In this document: piece after piece, positions 36,644 to 46,575 of the stretch
Numbering within the stretch: position 1 is the first letter of the stretch
Layout of the letters: each line of letters begins with the position of its first letter
Source: Microbacterium capsulatum
GTDB lineage: Bacteria; Actinomycetota; Actinomycetes; Actinomycetales; Microbacteriaceae
NCBI RefSeq assembly: GCF_030865425.1
Contig: NZ_JAVFCB010000005.1
Coordinates: forward strand, 263,850-327,849
Reading direction: 5' to 3'
Length of the DNA: 64,000 nucleotides
Translations under genes and position numbers: made by a program
The notes under the pieces: model-generated
The model's database searches: none
Seen by the model: only the letters and a program-made list of their open reading frames with translations
Told to the model about the DNA's origin: nothing

Positions 36644-37948
36644 TCAGACCAGGTCGCGCCAGTCGATGTCGGGATCCTCGTCGTCCAGCGGAACGGATCC
36701 GGTGATCACCGGCAGCGACATCGTCTCGGTGGGCGGTCCCATGATCGTGGCCTCGTCGCGGCGGTGCCGCAGCACGTCGTTGATGTACGACGTGAGCACC
36801 TCGGCGAGCGGGACCGAGCGCCCGTCGGCCTGCGACATGTACCAGCGGTGCTCGAGCACCTGGTGGAACACCTCGGCCGGTTCGAGCTTGGCGCGCAGGT
36901 CGTAGGGGATCGCCCGGACGACGGGCTCGAACACGCGTGTGAGCCACTCGTGCGCGTACATCTCCTCGTCGGCCCAGTTCTTCGTGGAGCGGGCGCGGAA
37001 CTCGTCGAGATCGTTCAGCAGCCGCCGGGCCTGGTTCTCCTCGACGTCGAGTCCGGTGAGGCGGATCAGCCGGCGCTGGTGATGCCCGGCGTCGACGACC
37101 TTCGGCTCGATCTCGACCCGGGTGCCGTCGGCCGTCGTCTGGATCGACATCTCGCCGATGTCGAACCCGAGCGCGTTGAGCCGCTCGACGCGCTCGGTGA
37201 TCCGCCACGCCTCGCCCACGGCGAAGGACTCGTGCTCGGTGAGCGCGGCCCACAGCGACCGGTACGACGACACGATCCCGTCCGCGATCGCCACCGCGTC
37301 CACGCCGCGCTCGAGCCGCCCGCCCGCGGCGAGGTCCATGATCTCCCCGGCGATGTTCGTGCGCGCGAGATCCAGGTCGTAGGCGCGCTGCCCGTCCGTC
37401 AGGCCCGACTCGTGCAGCTCGCCGGTCTCGGCGTCGACGAGATAGGCCGCGAACGCCCCGGCGTCGCGGCGGAACAGCGCGTTCGAGAGCGACACGTCGC
37501 CCCAGTAGAAGCCGACGTTGTGCAGCCGGACGAGCAGCAGCGCGAGCGCGTCCACCAGGCGGGTGGCGGTGTCGGGGCGCAGGACGCGCGTGAACAGCGC
37601 GCGGTAGGGCATCGAGAAGCGCAGGTGCGACGTGACGAGCGCCGCCGGCAGCGGAACGCCCTTGCCGTCGCTGCGGCCGGCGATCACCGCGACCCGGGAG
37701 ACGCACGGCACGTCGAGCCGGGCGAGGTTGCCGAGCATCTCGTACTCGCGGCGGGCCATCTCCTCCGTCGTCTCCTTCACAGCGACCACCTGGCCGGAGA
37801 GGTCGGCGAAGCGCACAAGGTGCCGGGACAGGCCCTTCGGCAGCGACACGATCACGGTCGACGGCCACTTCGCAAGCGGCTGCGCCCACGGCAGCGAGAG
37901 CAGCCCGGGATCCACCGCGCTCGCGGTGATGGTCAGTGCGTCCTTCAT
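36644..37948 (-). CDS. DUF4032 protein with kinase-like N-terminal domain
   Basis: A 434-residue protein. The N-terminal 240 residues resemble lipopolysaccharide/Kdo-type kinases: VVAVKETTEEMARREYEML (Lys and helix-C Glu), LLVRLHNVGFYWGDVSLSNALF (a D-x4-N catalytic loop, with WGD in place of HGD) and YLVDAETGE (a D-x-E in place of DFG). The C-terminal half is DUF4032 (LTGLDVEENQARRLLNDL, FEPVVRAIPYDL). A phosphotransferase role is possible but the substrate is unknown. It is divergent from the repeat region and lies upstream of the UgpC-type ATPase. Confidence 0.75.
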   Translation of the reverse strand: MKDALTITASAVDPGLLSLPWAQPLAKWPSTVIVSLPKGLSRHLVRFADLSGQVVAVKETTEEMARREYEMLGNLARLDVPCVSRVAVIAGRSDGKGVPLPAALVTSHLRFSMPYRALFTRVLRPDTATRLVDALALLLVRLHNVGFYWGDVSLSNALFRRDAGAFAAYLVDAETGELHESGLTDGQRAYDLDLARTNIAGEIMDLAAGGRLERGVDAVAIADGIVSSYRSLWAALTEHESFAVGEAWRITERVERLNALGFDIGEMSIQTTADGTRVEIEPKVVDAGHHQRRLIRLTGLDVEENQARRLLNDLDEFRARSTKNWADEEMYAHEWLTRVFEPVVRAIPYDLRAKLEPAEVFHQVLEHRWYMSQADGRSVPLAEVLTSYINDVLRHRRDEATIMGPPTETMSLPVITGSVPLDDEDPDIDWRDLV

Positions 37949-38054
37949 GGGAGCCTCGAGACGTCGGTGCCGGCGGGGAGCGGATCAGACGACGACGCGG
38001 CGCGAGGGTCAGCCCCCGCGCCGCGTCGCGTGTGTCAGGAAGGATCCGCCGTGA

Positions 38055-39155
<1,101 letters not shown>

Positions 39156-39289
39156 GGGTCTTCTCCTTCACCGGCAGGTACGTGCCGGACGATCCGTAGT
39201 GAAAAAGCGACGGGCGCGAACCCGGCGTGGCCCTCCATCGGGCCGCGATCAGTATGACATGTCCTCGTCTGAGGAGTCCAGGATCCGGT

Positions 39290-39300
39290 GAAACGCTTTC
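39290..39300 (-). promoter_or_regulatory. LacI-family-like operator GAAACGCTTTC
   Basis: GAAACGCTTTC is close to the GAAAnCGnTTTC consensus of LacI-type sugar repressors and lies about 135 bp upstream of the ATPase start. The 39156-39453 gap otherwise holds no gene. Confidence 0.4.
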
Positions 39301-39453
39301 CGAGGCGTCGCCCGGAAGCCGGTGCTCTCGCAGGGTCCGACCAGCGCCCGTCTGGGATTTTCTCAGTCTGCCTGGCTAGCATCGAACCCGTGCCGTGCCG
39401 CGCATTCCGCGGACGGAAGGGGGTCGCCCGCCCCCGAGGAATCAAGAGGAACG

Positions 39454-40416
39454 ATGTCGAGCGACGAAACGCCGAACGCCCCCACGCCCCCGCACTCGCG
39501 TGCGGCGGTCCGGGAGAAGGCACAGCAGGTCAACGCACAGCAGTCCCGCGTCCGCATCATGCGCCGCGTGCTCATCGGACTGGTCGCGGTGCTCGTGGTC
39601 GGAGCCGCCGGCGGCGCCGTCGCGTGGGCCGTCGGATCCGCCGTGTCGAAGCCCTCGCTGAGTCCCTCGAACATGCACGATGACGGCGTCGTCGTGTCGA
39701 AGGCCGACCTCACCGTGGCCGCGGGCCCCGCCGCGACCCCGACCGCCTCGCCGACGCCGGCGGGCACCACGGCCCCGGCCTCTCCCGCCCCGTCGCCGAC
39801 CGCATCGGCCGGCGCCGTGGACATCCACATCTACGTCGACTACCTGTCGCCGGGCGCCGGCGAGTTCGAGCGCGCGAACGCGAAGCAGCTCGCGACCTGG
39901 ATCGACCAGGGCGCCGCGACCGTCACCTACCACCCGGTGGCGCTGCTGACCGCGAACTCCAACGGCACGAAGTACTCGCTGCGCGCCGCGTCCGCCGCCG
40001 CGTGCGTCGCCTCCTCGCAGCCCGACGTCTTCTACGCGTACAACCACGCGCTGCTGGCCGACCAGCCCAAGCTCGACAGCGACGGCAAGACCGACGCCGA
40101 GCTGGCGACCCTCGCCGACGCGAGCGGCGTCAAGGACTCCAAGGGCGTGCGCGACTGCATCAGCAAGTCCTCGTACGCGTCCTGGGTCAAGGACGCCACG
40201 ACGCGCGCCCTGGACGGCCCGCTGCCCGGCTCGAAGAAGCTCGTGCTCACCGGCGCCCCGACGATCGTCGTGAACGGCCAGGCCTACGCCGGCTCGCTCA
40301 CCGACGCGGCCGAGTTCTCGCAGTTCGTGCTCTCGGTCGCCAGCGACGCCTACTACGGCACGCCGGGCCCGACCCCGGTGCCGACGCGGACCGCCACGCC
40401 GACCCCCGCGTCGTAA
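39454..40416 (+). CDS. Membrane-anchored DsbA/thioredoxin-fold protein lacking the CXXC motif
   Basis: A 320-residue protein with AGAGGAACG before the ATG. A cytoplasmic segment of about 33 residues and one membrane helix (RRVLIGLVAVLVVGAAGGAVAW) precede a Pro/Thr/Ser-Ala linker. A DsbA-like domain follows from about residue 125 (VDIHIYVDYLSPGAGEFE), with the cis-Pro region GAPTIVVNGQAYAG. Homologues read DYxCPxCxxFE at this place; here the cysteines are Ser and Ala, so it cannot be a dithiol oxidoreductase. Two remaining Cys (AACVASS, RDCISKS) lie elsewhere. It ends in a Pro/Thr tail. Confidence 0.82.
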   Translation: MSSDETPNAPTPPHSRAAVREKAQQVNAQQSRVRIMRRVLIGLVAVLVVGAAGGAVAWAVGSAVSKPSLSPSNMHDDGVVVSKADLTVAAGPAATPTASPTPAGTTAPASPAPSPTASAGAVDIHIYVDYLSPGAGEFERANAKQLATWIDQGAATVTYHPVALLTANSNGTKYSLRAASAAACVASSQPDVFYAYNHALLADQPKLDSDGKTDAELATLADASGVKDSKGVRDCISKSSYASWVKDATTRALDGPLPGSKKLVLTGAPTIVVNGQAYAGSLTDAAEFSQFVLSVASDAYYGTPGPTPVPTRTATPTPAS

Positions 40417-40449
40417 GTTGCTACCCTGGGAGCGGCTCCGGCCACTCTC

Positions 40450-40525
40450 GCCTCCTTAGCTCATCTGGTAGAGCAGCGGCCTTGTAAACCGCAGGTGGCC
40501 GGTTCGAGTCCGGCAGGGGGCTCCA
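40450..40525 (+). tRNA. tRNA-Thr (UGU anticodon)
   Basis: The cloverleaf is seen: acceptor GCCTCCT with AGGGGGC, D-arm AGCTCATCTGGTAGAGC, anticodon loop CTTGTAA (TGT), and T-arm GCCGGTTCGAGTCCGGC. CCA at 40523-40525 is encoded. Confidence 0.96.
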
Positions 40526-40549
40526 TCTCCGCGGATCCGCGGATCCCGT

Positions 40550-41200
40550 TCAGAAGAGCCGTTCGCTGCCCTTGTCGTCGGCACGCGGGGTCGCGGCGAT
40601 GCGGTCGGCGATCGAGCCCGAGGCCGTCAGGGCCTCGTCGATGAGCTCGCGGGACGGGGCGCCGGCGAGCCAGTCCGCCCCGAACGAGGCCGGCAGCACG
40701 ACGGGCATCCGGTCGTGGATCCCGGCGAGCCGGTCGACGGCCGGCTGCATCACGATCGAGTAGCAGGTGTACCAGGATCCGTCCTCCGCCCGCCCGCGCT
40801 GCGTCACCGCGGCCATGCCGAACAGGGCCTCGTCGAGTCCGAACTCGTGCCACTGCTTGGACGGCTTCTGCATCTCGAACCAGCCGGTGGCCGGCACGAT
40901 CGCCCGCCCGCGCAGCGAGCCGGGACGGTCCTGCAGGCGCTCGGACCGGGTGTTGATCGACGGGAACTTCGACGGGCGTCCGTCGACGAGGAAGCCCCAC
41001 CAGGCGAGTTCGACGGCCGGGGCCGCCTCGCCCGGAACGACGATCGGGTTCAGGTTGCGCAGGATCCGTCCGGTCGGCCGCAGGGTCTCGTCGGCGTTGC
41101 CCTGCGCCCACGCCCTGATCCCCTCCAGCAGCTCGTGGTCGGCGTCCTCCATCAGCTCCTGGTCCTTGAACCGGGGATCCAGTCCGTAGCTCGCGCACAT
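40550..41200 (-). CDS. HMCES/YedK-type SOS-response-associated protein
   Basis: A 216-residue SRAP-domain protein. The catalytic Cys2 follows the initiator Met (MCASYG), with Asn in SINTRSE, Glu in PATGWFEM and His in AGIHDRMPVVL. SRAP proteins crosslink through Cys2 to abasic sites in single-stranded DNA and shield them. The usual MCGRY start is MCASY here. TACGCT lies six bases before the ATG, a leaderless pattern that confirms the start and thereby Cys2. Confidence 0.92.
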   Translation of the reverse strand: MCASYGLDPRFKDQELMEDADHELLEGIRAWAQGNADETLRPTGRILRNLNPIVVPGEAAPAVELAWWGFLVDGRPSKFPSINTRSERLQDRPGSLRGRAIVPATGWFEMQKPSKQWHEFGLDEALFGMAAVTQRGRAEDGSWYTCYSIVMQPAVDRLAGIHDRMPVVLPASFGADWLAGAPSRELIDEALTASGSIADRIAATPRADDKGSERLF

Positions 41201-41206
41201 GTCTGG

Positions 41207-41212
41207 AGCGTA
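41207..41212 (-). promoter_or_regulatory. -10 element TACGCT, leaderless start of the HMCES gene
   Basis: On the minus strand TACGCT is followed by CCAGAC and ATG at 41200. Confidence 0.55.
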
Positions 41213-41269
41213 CCTCCGGGTGCCGACACTGCGGTCGGTTCCGCGTCATCCGACGCCCACGGGCATCGT

Positions 41270-41282
41270 TAGGCTCGTACGG
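41270..41282 (+). promoter_or_regulatory. -10 element TAGGCT, leaderless start of the DMT transporter
   Basis: TAGGCT (41270-41275) is followed by six bases and GTG at 41282. It is back to back with the HMCES promoter. Confidence 0.6.
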
Positions 41283-42286
41283 TGAGCGCGCACGACCGAC
41301 CCCGACGACGCGGAGCGACCGCGCTGGCCCTCGGCGGTGCCGTCGCGATCGGCGCGATGACCGCGATCCAGGCGCGGGTGAACGGCCAGCTCGGGGTCCG
41401 CATCGACAACGGCATCCTCGCCGGACTCGTCTCGTTCGCGGTGGGGCTCGTGCTGCTCGGCGTGCTCGTCGTCCTCACCCGCTCCGGCCGCGCCGGCGTC
41501 GGGCGGCTGTGGGTCGGGATCCGCGAGCGCCGGGTGCCCTGGTGGATGCTCGTCGGCGGCGCCTGCGGCGCGCTCACGGTGTCCACCCAGGGGCTCGTCG
41601 CAGGCATCCTCGGCGTCGCCCTGTTCAGCGTCGGCGTGGTGGCGGGGCAGACGCTGCACGGTCTCGTCCTGGACCGGATCGGGGTCGGGCCGGCCGGCGT
41701 CGTGGCGATCACCTCGGGGCGGCTGCTCGGCGGTCTGCTCGCGCTCATCGCGGTCGGCGTCTCCCTGGGCGGCGGGGTGCTCGATCGCGCGCCGCTGTGG
41801 ATGCTGGTGCTGCCGTTCCTGACCGGCGCGGGTATCGCGCTGCAGTCCGCCGTGAACGGACGGCTCGGTCAGCGCATCGCCTCGCCGCTCGGAGCGACGT
41901 TCATGAGCTTCGTCGGCGGCGTCACGGTCCTCGCGATCTCCGCCGGAATCAGCATGCTCGTCAAGGGCGCCCCCGCGCCGTTCCCGGCCGAGCCGTGGCT
42001 CTACGTCGGCGGGCTGCTCGGGGCCGCCTACATCCTGCTCGGCGTCGTGATCGTGCCGCGCACCGGGGTGCTGCTGATGGGGCTCGGCGCGGTGCTCGGC
42101 CAGCTGGTCGTCTCGGTGCTCATCGACCTCGTCTGGCCGCCCTCGGCGGGGCCCGCGGCCTGGCAGGTCGCGATCATGGTGATCGCCGCCGTGCTGTCCG
42201 TCGTCGTCGCGCTGCCGTGGCGGATCCGCTCCCGATCCCGTGAGCGACGCCGGAACAGGCGATCACGCGAGAACAGGCCGTCGTGA
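41282..42286 (+). CDS. DMT-superfamily (DUF606/YdcZ-like) transporter
   Basis: A 334-residue membrane protein with about ten hydrophobic helices in two related halves. Each half opens with a Q-x-x-V/x-N-G motif: GAMTAIQARVNGQLGVRI at the start and GAGIALQSAVNGRLGQRI in the middle. This duplicated DUF606 arrangement belongs to the drug/metabolite transporter superfamily. The direction and substrate are unknown. The C-terminus is highly basic (RSRSRERRRNRRSRENR). Confidence 0.82.
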   Translation: MSAHDRPRRRGATALALGGAVAIGAMTAIQARVNGQLGVRIDNGILAGLVSFAVGLVLLGVLVVLTRSGRAGVGRLWVGIRERRVPWWMLVGGACGALTVSTQGLVAGILGVALFSVGVVAGQTLHGLVLDRIGVGPAGVVAITSGRLLGGLLALIAVGVSLGGGVLDRAPLWMLVLPFLTGAGIALQSAVNGRLGQRIASPLGATFMSFVGGVTVLAISAGISMLVKGAPAPFPAEPWLYVGGLLGAAYILLGVVIVPRTGVLLMGLGAVLGQLVVSVLIDLVWPPSAGPAAWQVAIMVIAAVLSVVVALPWRIRSRSRERRRNRRSRENRPS

Positions 42287-42367
42287 ACCCGATCCGCCTG
42301 ATCGCGCGCGTCCGCCTGATCCGGCGCGCCCGTCGCGGCACGGCCCGCAGGCCGCCTCGGCGACCGG

Positions 42368-42901
42368 TCAGCGCGGCAGCGCGGTGAGCAGCGGCTCGGG
42401 GTCGACCGTGCGCCGGCTGCCGGGGGAGCGGCTCGGCTTGCCGCCCACGTACAGCCAGCCGAGGAGCGCCTCGTCCGGCCCGAGCCCGTGCAGGTCCGCG
42501 ACCTCGGGGCTGCGGGTGTAGTCGCCGGTGCGCCAGATGACGCCCCAGCCGGCCTCGTCCAGCAGCAGGCTGAGCATGTGCGCGACACCCGCCGCGACCG
42601 CCTCCTGCTCCCAGCGCGGCACCTTGTCGCTGGAGCGGTAGCTCGCCACGACCGCGATCAGCAGCGACGCGCGCAGCGGCTTCGCCGATGGATCCGGATC
42701 CCCGCGCACGACGGAGATCGCCTCGCCGAGGCGGACGCGGTCGTCGCCGCGCAGCTCGATGAGCCGCCACGGCTGCAGCGCGGAGTGATCCGCGACCCGG
42801 CCGGCCGCGGCGATCAGCGGGAGCAACTCCTCGCGGCTCGGTGCGTCCGGCGTGACCTTGGACCAGGACTGCCGGGAGCGGACGGCCTCGAGGGCGCTCA
42901 T
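42368..42901 (-). CDS. Nitroreductase-family flavoprotein
   Basis: A 177-residue protein with the short nitroreductase pattern: [13 protein letters not shown] at the FMN-phosphate end, [14 protein letters not shown] (the SxxNxQPWxF-like motif), [23 protein letters not shown], and [17 protein letters not shown] near the end. It would use FMN and NAD(P)H to reduce nitro compounds or quinones, or act as a dehydrogenase. Its ATG overlaps the msrB stop (ATGA), so the two are coupled redox genes. Confidence 0.82.
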   Translation of the reverse strand: MSALEAVRSRQSWSKVTPDAPSREELLPLIAAAGRVADHSALQPWRLIELRGDDRVRLGEAISVVRGDPDPSAKPLRASLLIAVVASYRSSDKVPRWEQEAVAAGVAHMLSLLLDEAGWGVIWRTGDYTRSPEVADLHGLGPDEALLGWLYVGGKPSRSPGSRRTVDPEPLLTALPR

Positions 42902-43242
42902 GCGGCGCTGTCGTCCGGCTGGAACGACAGCGCGATCGAGTTCATGCAGTAGCGGTCGCCGGTCGGCGTGCCGAAGCCGTCCGGGAAGACGTGGCCCAGG
43001 TGCGAGCCGCAGTTCGCGCAGCGAACCTCGGTGCGAACCATGCCGAGCGTGGTGTCCTCGATGAGCTCGACCGCCTCGGGGCGGACGGACTCGTAGAAGC
43101 TCGGCCAGCCGCAGCCGGAGTCGAACTTCGTGCCGCTGCGGAACAGCTCGGCCCCGCACGCGCCGCAGGTGTACAGCCCCGCGCGGTGCTCGTCCAGCAG
43201 CTCGCCGGTCCACGGGCGCTCGGTGGCGGCCTCGCGCAGCAC
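42898..43242 (-). CDS. msrB: Peptide methionine-(R)-sulfoxide reductase; start displaced by an apparent frameshift
   Basis: A 114-residue core from the GTG at 43242. The zinc Cys pairs TCGACG and CANCG, the GWPSFYES loop, HLGHVF and the catalytic Cys in [11 protein letters not shown] are all intact. Family members carry about 20 more N-terminal residues. The in-frame sequence just upstream reads QLNAQQYS, as expected, but then hits TGA. A good GGGAGGATCC-ATG start at 43288 ([10 protein letters not shown]) is in another frame, implying a small deletion near 43260-43275. The protein may still be made from the internal GTG at lower level. Confidence 0.85.
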   Translation of the reverse strand: MLREAATERPWTGELLDEHRAGLYTCGACGAELFRSGTKFDSGCGWPSFYESVRPEAVELIEDTTLGMVRTEVRCANCGSHLGHVFPDGFGTPTGDRYCMNSIALSFQPDDSAA

Positions 43243-43385
43243 GGAGTACTGCTGCGCATTCAGCTGTCTTGGTCACGCAGTGCGACATGGATCCTCCCAG
43301 GGGTCTGGACCATTCTCCCGCGTTTCCGGTGCCGCGGGGGCGCGGCGGCGCCGCGAGCCGTCCGGGGGAGCCTGCGGGCTCGACG

Positions 43386-43399
43386 TACCCTGGAGGACG
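43386..43399 (+). promoter_or_regulatory. -10 element TACCCT, near-leaderless start of the DUF3263 gene
   Basis: TACCCT (43386-43391) is followed by GGAGGAC and the GTG. The purine stretch is too close to the GTG to be an effective ribosome binding site. Confidence 0.5.
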
Positions 43400-43656
43400 T
43401 GACGGATCTGCTCGGCGACCGCGACCGCGTCGTGCTCGCCTTCGAGGCGCGCTGGCCGGGGCACTCCAGCGCGAAGGAGCAGGCGATCCGGGGGGAGCTC
43501 GAGCTCACGCCCGCGCGCTACTACCAGCTGCTGGGCCGGGTGATCGACTCGGAGGCGGCGCTGGTCGAGGATCCGATGCTGGTGCGCCGCCTGCGCCGCC
43601 TGCGGGACGATGCGGCGCGGCGTCGCACGGGGCGCACGGCAGTGTCCTCGCGCTGA
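43399..43656 (+). CDS. DUF3263 protein
   Basis: An 85-residue basic protein: LAFEARWPGHSSAKEQAIRGE, then LELTPARYYQLLGRVIDSEAAL and a terminal RRLRRLRDDAARRR. The EARWxxxxxxKExAIR...TPxxYYQ pattern is the actinobacterial DUF3263 family and looks like a small helix-turn-helix DNA-binding protein. TACCCT lies seven bases before the GTG. A DUF3263 gene followed by a LytR_C gene near groEL is also found in Mycobacterium. Confidence 0.82.
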   Translation: MTDLLGDRDRVVLAFEARWPGHSSAKEQAIRGELELTPARYYQLLGRVIDSEAALVEDPMLVRRLRRLRDDAARRRTGRTAVSSR

Positions 43657-43714
43657 CCGGACCGGTGCCCGGGCTGCGCGCCGCCCCCTCAGGAGGTTAC
43701 GGGTTCGCTCCGGA

Positions 43715-43727
43715 TAACATCGTGGAA
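43715..43727 (+). promoter_or_regulatory. -10 element TAACAT, leaderless start of the LytR_C gene
   Basis: TAACAT (43715-43720) is followed by six bases and ATG at 43727. An AGGAGG at 43691 is too far upstream to serve this start. Confidence 0.5.
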
Positions 43728-44308
43728 TGCCTGCACCCGAGCGCGACCGATTCGACGTGATCCCGCATGCGCAGGGACGTGTCGGCGCCCACCGCGCCGA
43801 GAATCCCGGAATGCGCGGATGGTTCACGTTGCTCTGGGCCACGATCGCGACCGTCGTGCTGATCGCCGTGGGCATCTTCGCCGCCATGTTCGCCATGGGC
43901 AAGTTCGGCACCGAGGCCGGCGGGCCGATGCCGTCCGCCTCGCCGAGCGCGTCCGTGAGCAAGCCCGCGCTGGACACCTCCTACGCGGTGTTCGTGCTGA
44001 ACGGCACCACGGCGACGGGGCTCGCGGCCTCCACCAGGGACTCGATCGTGAACGCGGGCTTCCCGGCCGCGGCCGTGGCGGCCGCCGACGCGGACGAGCA
44101 GAGCTTCCCGGTCACGACCGTGTATTACCAGGCCCCCGCCGACAAGAGGGCCGCGGACGCTCTCGCGGCCCTGATCGGAGCCACGAAGACCGCGCAGAGC
44201 AACGTCTACTCGAACGACGTGGTGCCCGATCAGAAGCAGCTGACGGTGGTGCTGGGCCTGGACAAGGCGAAGGGCACGCCGACCGCCGCGCCGACGCCCA
44301 CGCGCTGA
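43727..44308 (+). CDS. LytR C-terminal-domain membrane protein (VirR-like)
   Basis: A 193-residue protein. About 29 cytoplasmic residues and one membrane helix (WFTLLWATIATVVLIAVGIFAAM) precede a Ser/Pro linker and an extracytoplasmic LytR_C domain (YAVFVLNGTTATGLAASTRDSIVNAGF, VTTVYYQAPADKRAADALAALIGA). The same layout, DUF3263 then LytR_C near groEL, occurs in Mycobacterium tuberculosis, where the LytR_C protein VirR affects envelope integrity and vesicle release. Orthology is inferred from synteny and architecture. Confidence 0.8.
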   Translation: MPAPERDRFDVIPHAQGRVGAHRAENPGMRGWFTLLWATIATVVLIAVGIFAAMFAMGKFGTEAGGPMPSASPSASVSKPALDTSYAVFVLNGTTATGLAASTRDSIVNAGFPAAAVAAADADEQSFPVTTVYYQAPADKRAADALAALIGATKTAQSNVYSNDVVPDQKQLTVVLGLDKAKGTPTAAPTPTR

Positions 44309-44363
44309 CGGCGCGCCCTCCGCCAGCGGCTTGCACTCTCAGGGGTCGAGTGCCAGACTGGGT

Positions 44364-44390
44364 TTAGCACTCGACTGACCTGAGTGCTAA
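44364..44390 (+). promoter_or_regulatory. CIRCE operator upstream of groEL
   Basis: TTAGCACTC-N9-GAGTGCTAA is a perfect CIRCE element, the HrcA repressor site. A TTGCAC at 44331 and CAGACT at 44354 give a plausible promoter just before it. Confidence 0.97.
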
Positions 44391-46046
<1,656 letters not shown>

Positions 46047-46064
46047 CCCCAAGCCCATCTTTTT

Positions 46065-46100
46065 GAGAAGCCCCTCCGGATCCGTCCGGAGGGGCTTCTC
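46065..46100 (+). terminator. Strong hairpin terminator after groEL
   Basis: GAGAAGCCCCTCCGGA and TCCGGAGGGGCTTCTC form a perfect 16-bp stem with a TCCG loop, 18 bp after the stop. A T5 stretch precedes it on the plus strand, which is an A5 tract for the other strand. Confidence 0.85.
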
Positions 46101-46137
46101 CGCGTCCGCGCCGATCCTCCCGCTCTCGGGGGTTCGC

Positions 46138-46425
46138 TCAGCGGAACAGCGAGGCCGAGTAGTCCTCCGCCTGCGCGTACTGCTGGCCGGCGGCGTTCAG
46201 CGCCTGCGCGATCGCGGCCAGCGCCTGTTCCAGGTGCGCGGCGGCGCTGCGCCACTGCTCGGCGGCGCTCTGGCAGGCCACCGCGGCCGAGCCGGTCCAC
46301 GACGACTGCAGACCGGTGAGCTGGCCCATCATCGTCGCGGATTCCGCCTGGAGTCGTTCGGCGGTGCCGCGCACGGCGTTGGTCGCGGCGAACACGGCCT
46401 CGGTGTCAACGGTGAAGACGGACAT
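46138..46425 (-). CDS. WXG100 (ESAT-6-like) protein, orphan
   Basis: A 95-residue all-helical protein with a central SWTGSAA (WxG turn) between two amphipathic helices and an AEDYSASLF tail resembling the YxxxD/E secretion signal region. WXG100 proteins are exported as dimers by type VII secretion. No EccC, EccD, EccB or partner gene is in the window, so it either uses a distant ESX-like system or has another role. AAAGGATCC precedes the ATG. Confidence 0.85.
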   Translation of the reverse strand: MSVFTVDTEAVFAATNAVRGTAERLQAESATMMGQLTGLQSSWTGSAAVACQSAAEQWRSAAAHLEQALAAIAQALNAAGQQYAQAEDYSASLFR

Positions 46426-46575
46426 GAGGGGATCCTTTCGTCGGGTGTGCGTTGTGCAGACGACGCTAGGGACCCGGACCCCCGTACGGGTCGCCGGTCG
46501 TGCGACCGGTGCGGAACCTCGTGCGGCCGGCCTCTGTGCAGGACGAGCGCGCGCGGAGCGTCCGTCGCGTGCCGC

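Noticed and set aside
43691..43696. AGGAGG as ribosome binding site of the LytR_C gene
   Set aside because: It is about 30 bases from the ATG, too far to serve it, and a -10-like TAACAT lies between.
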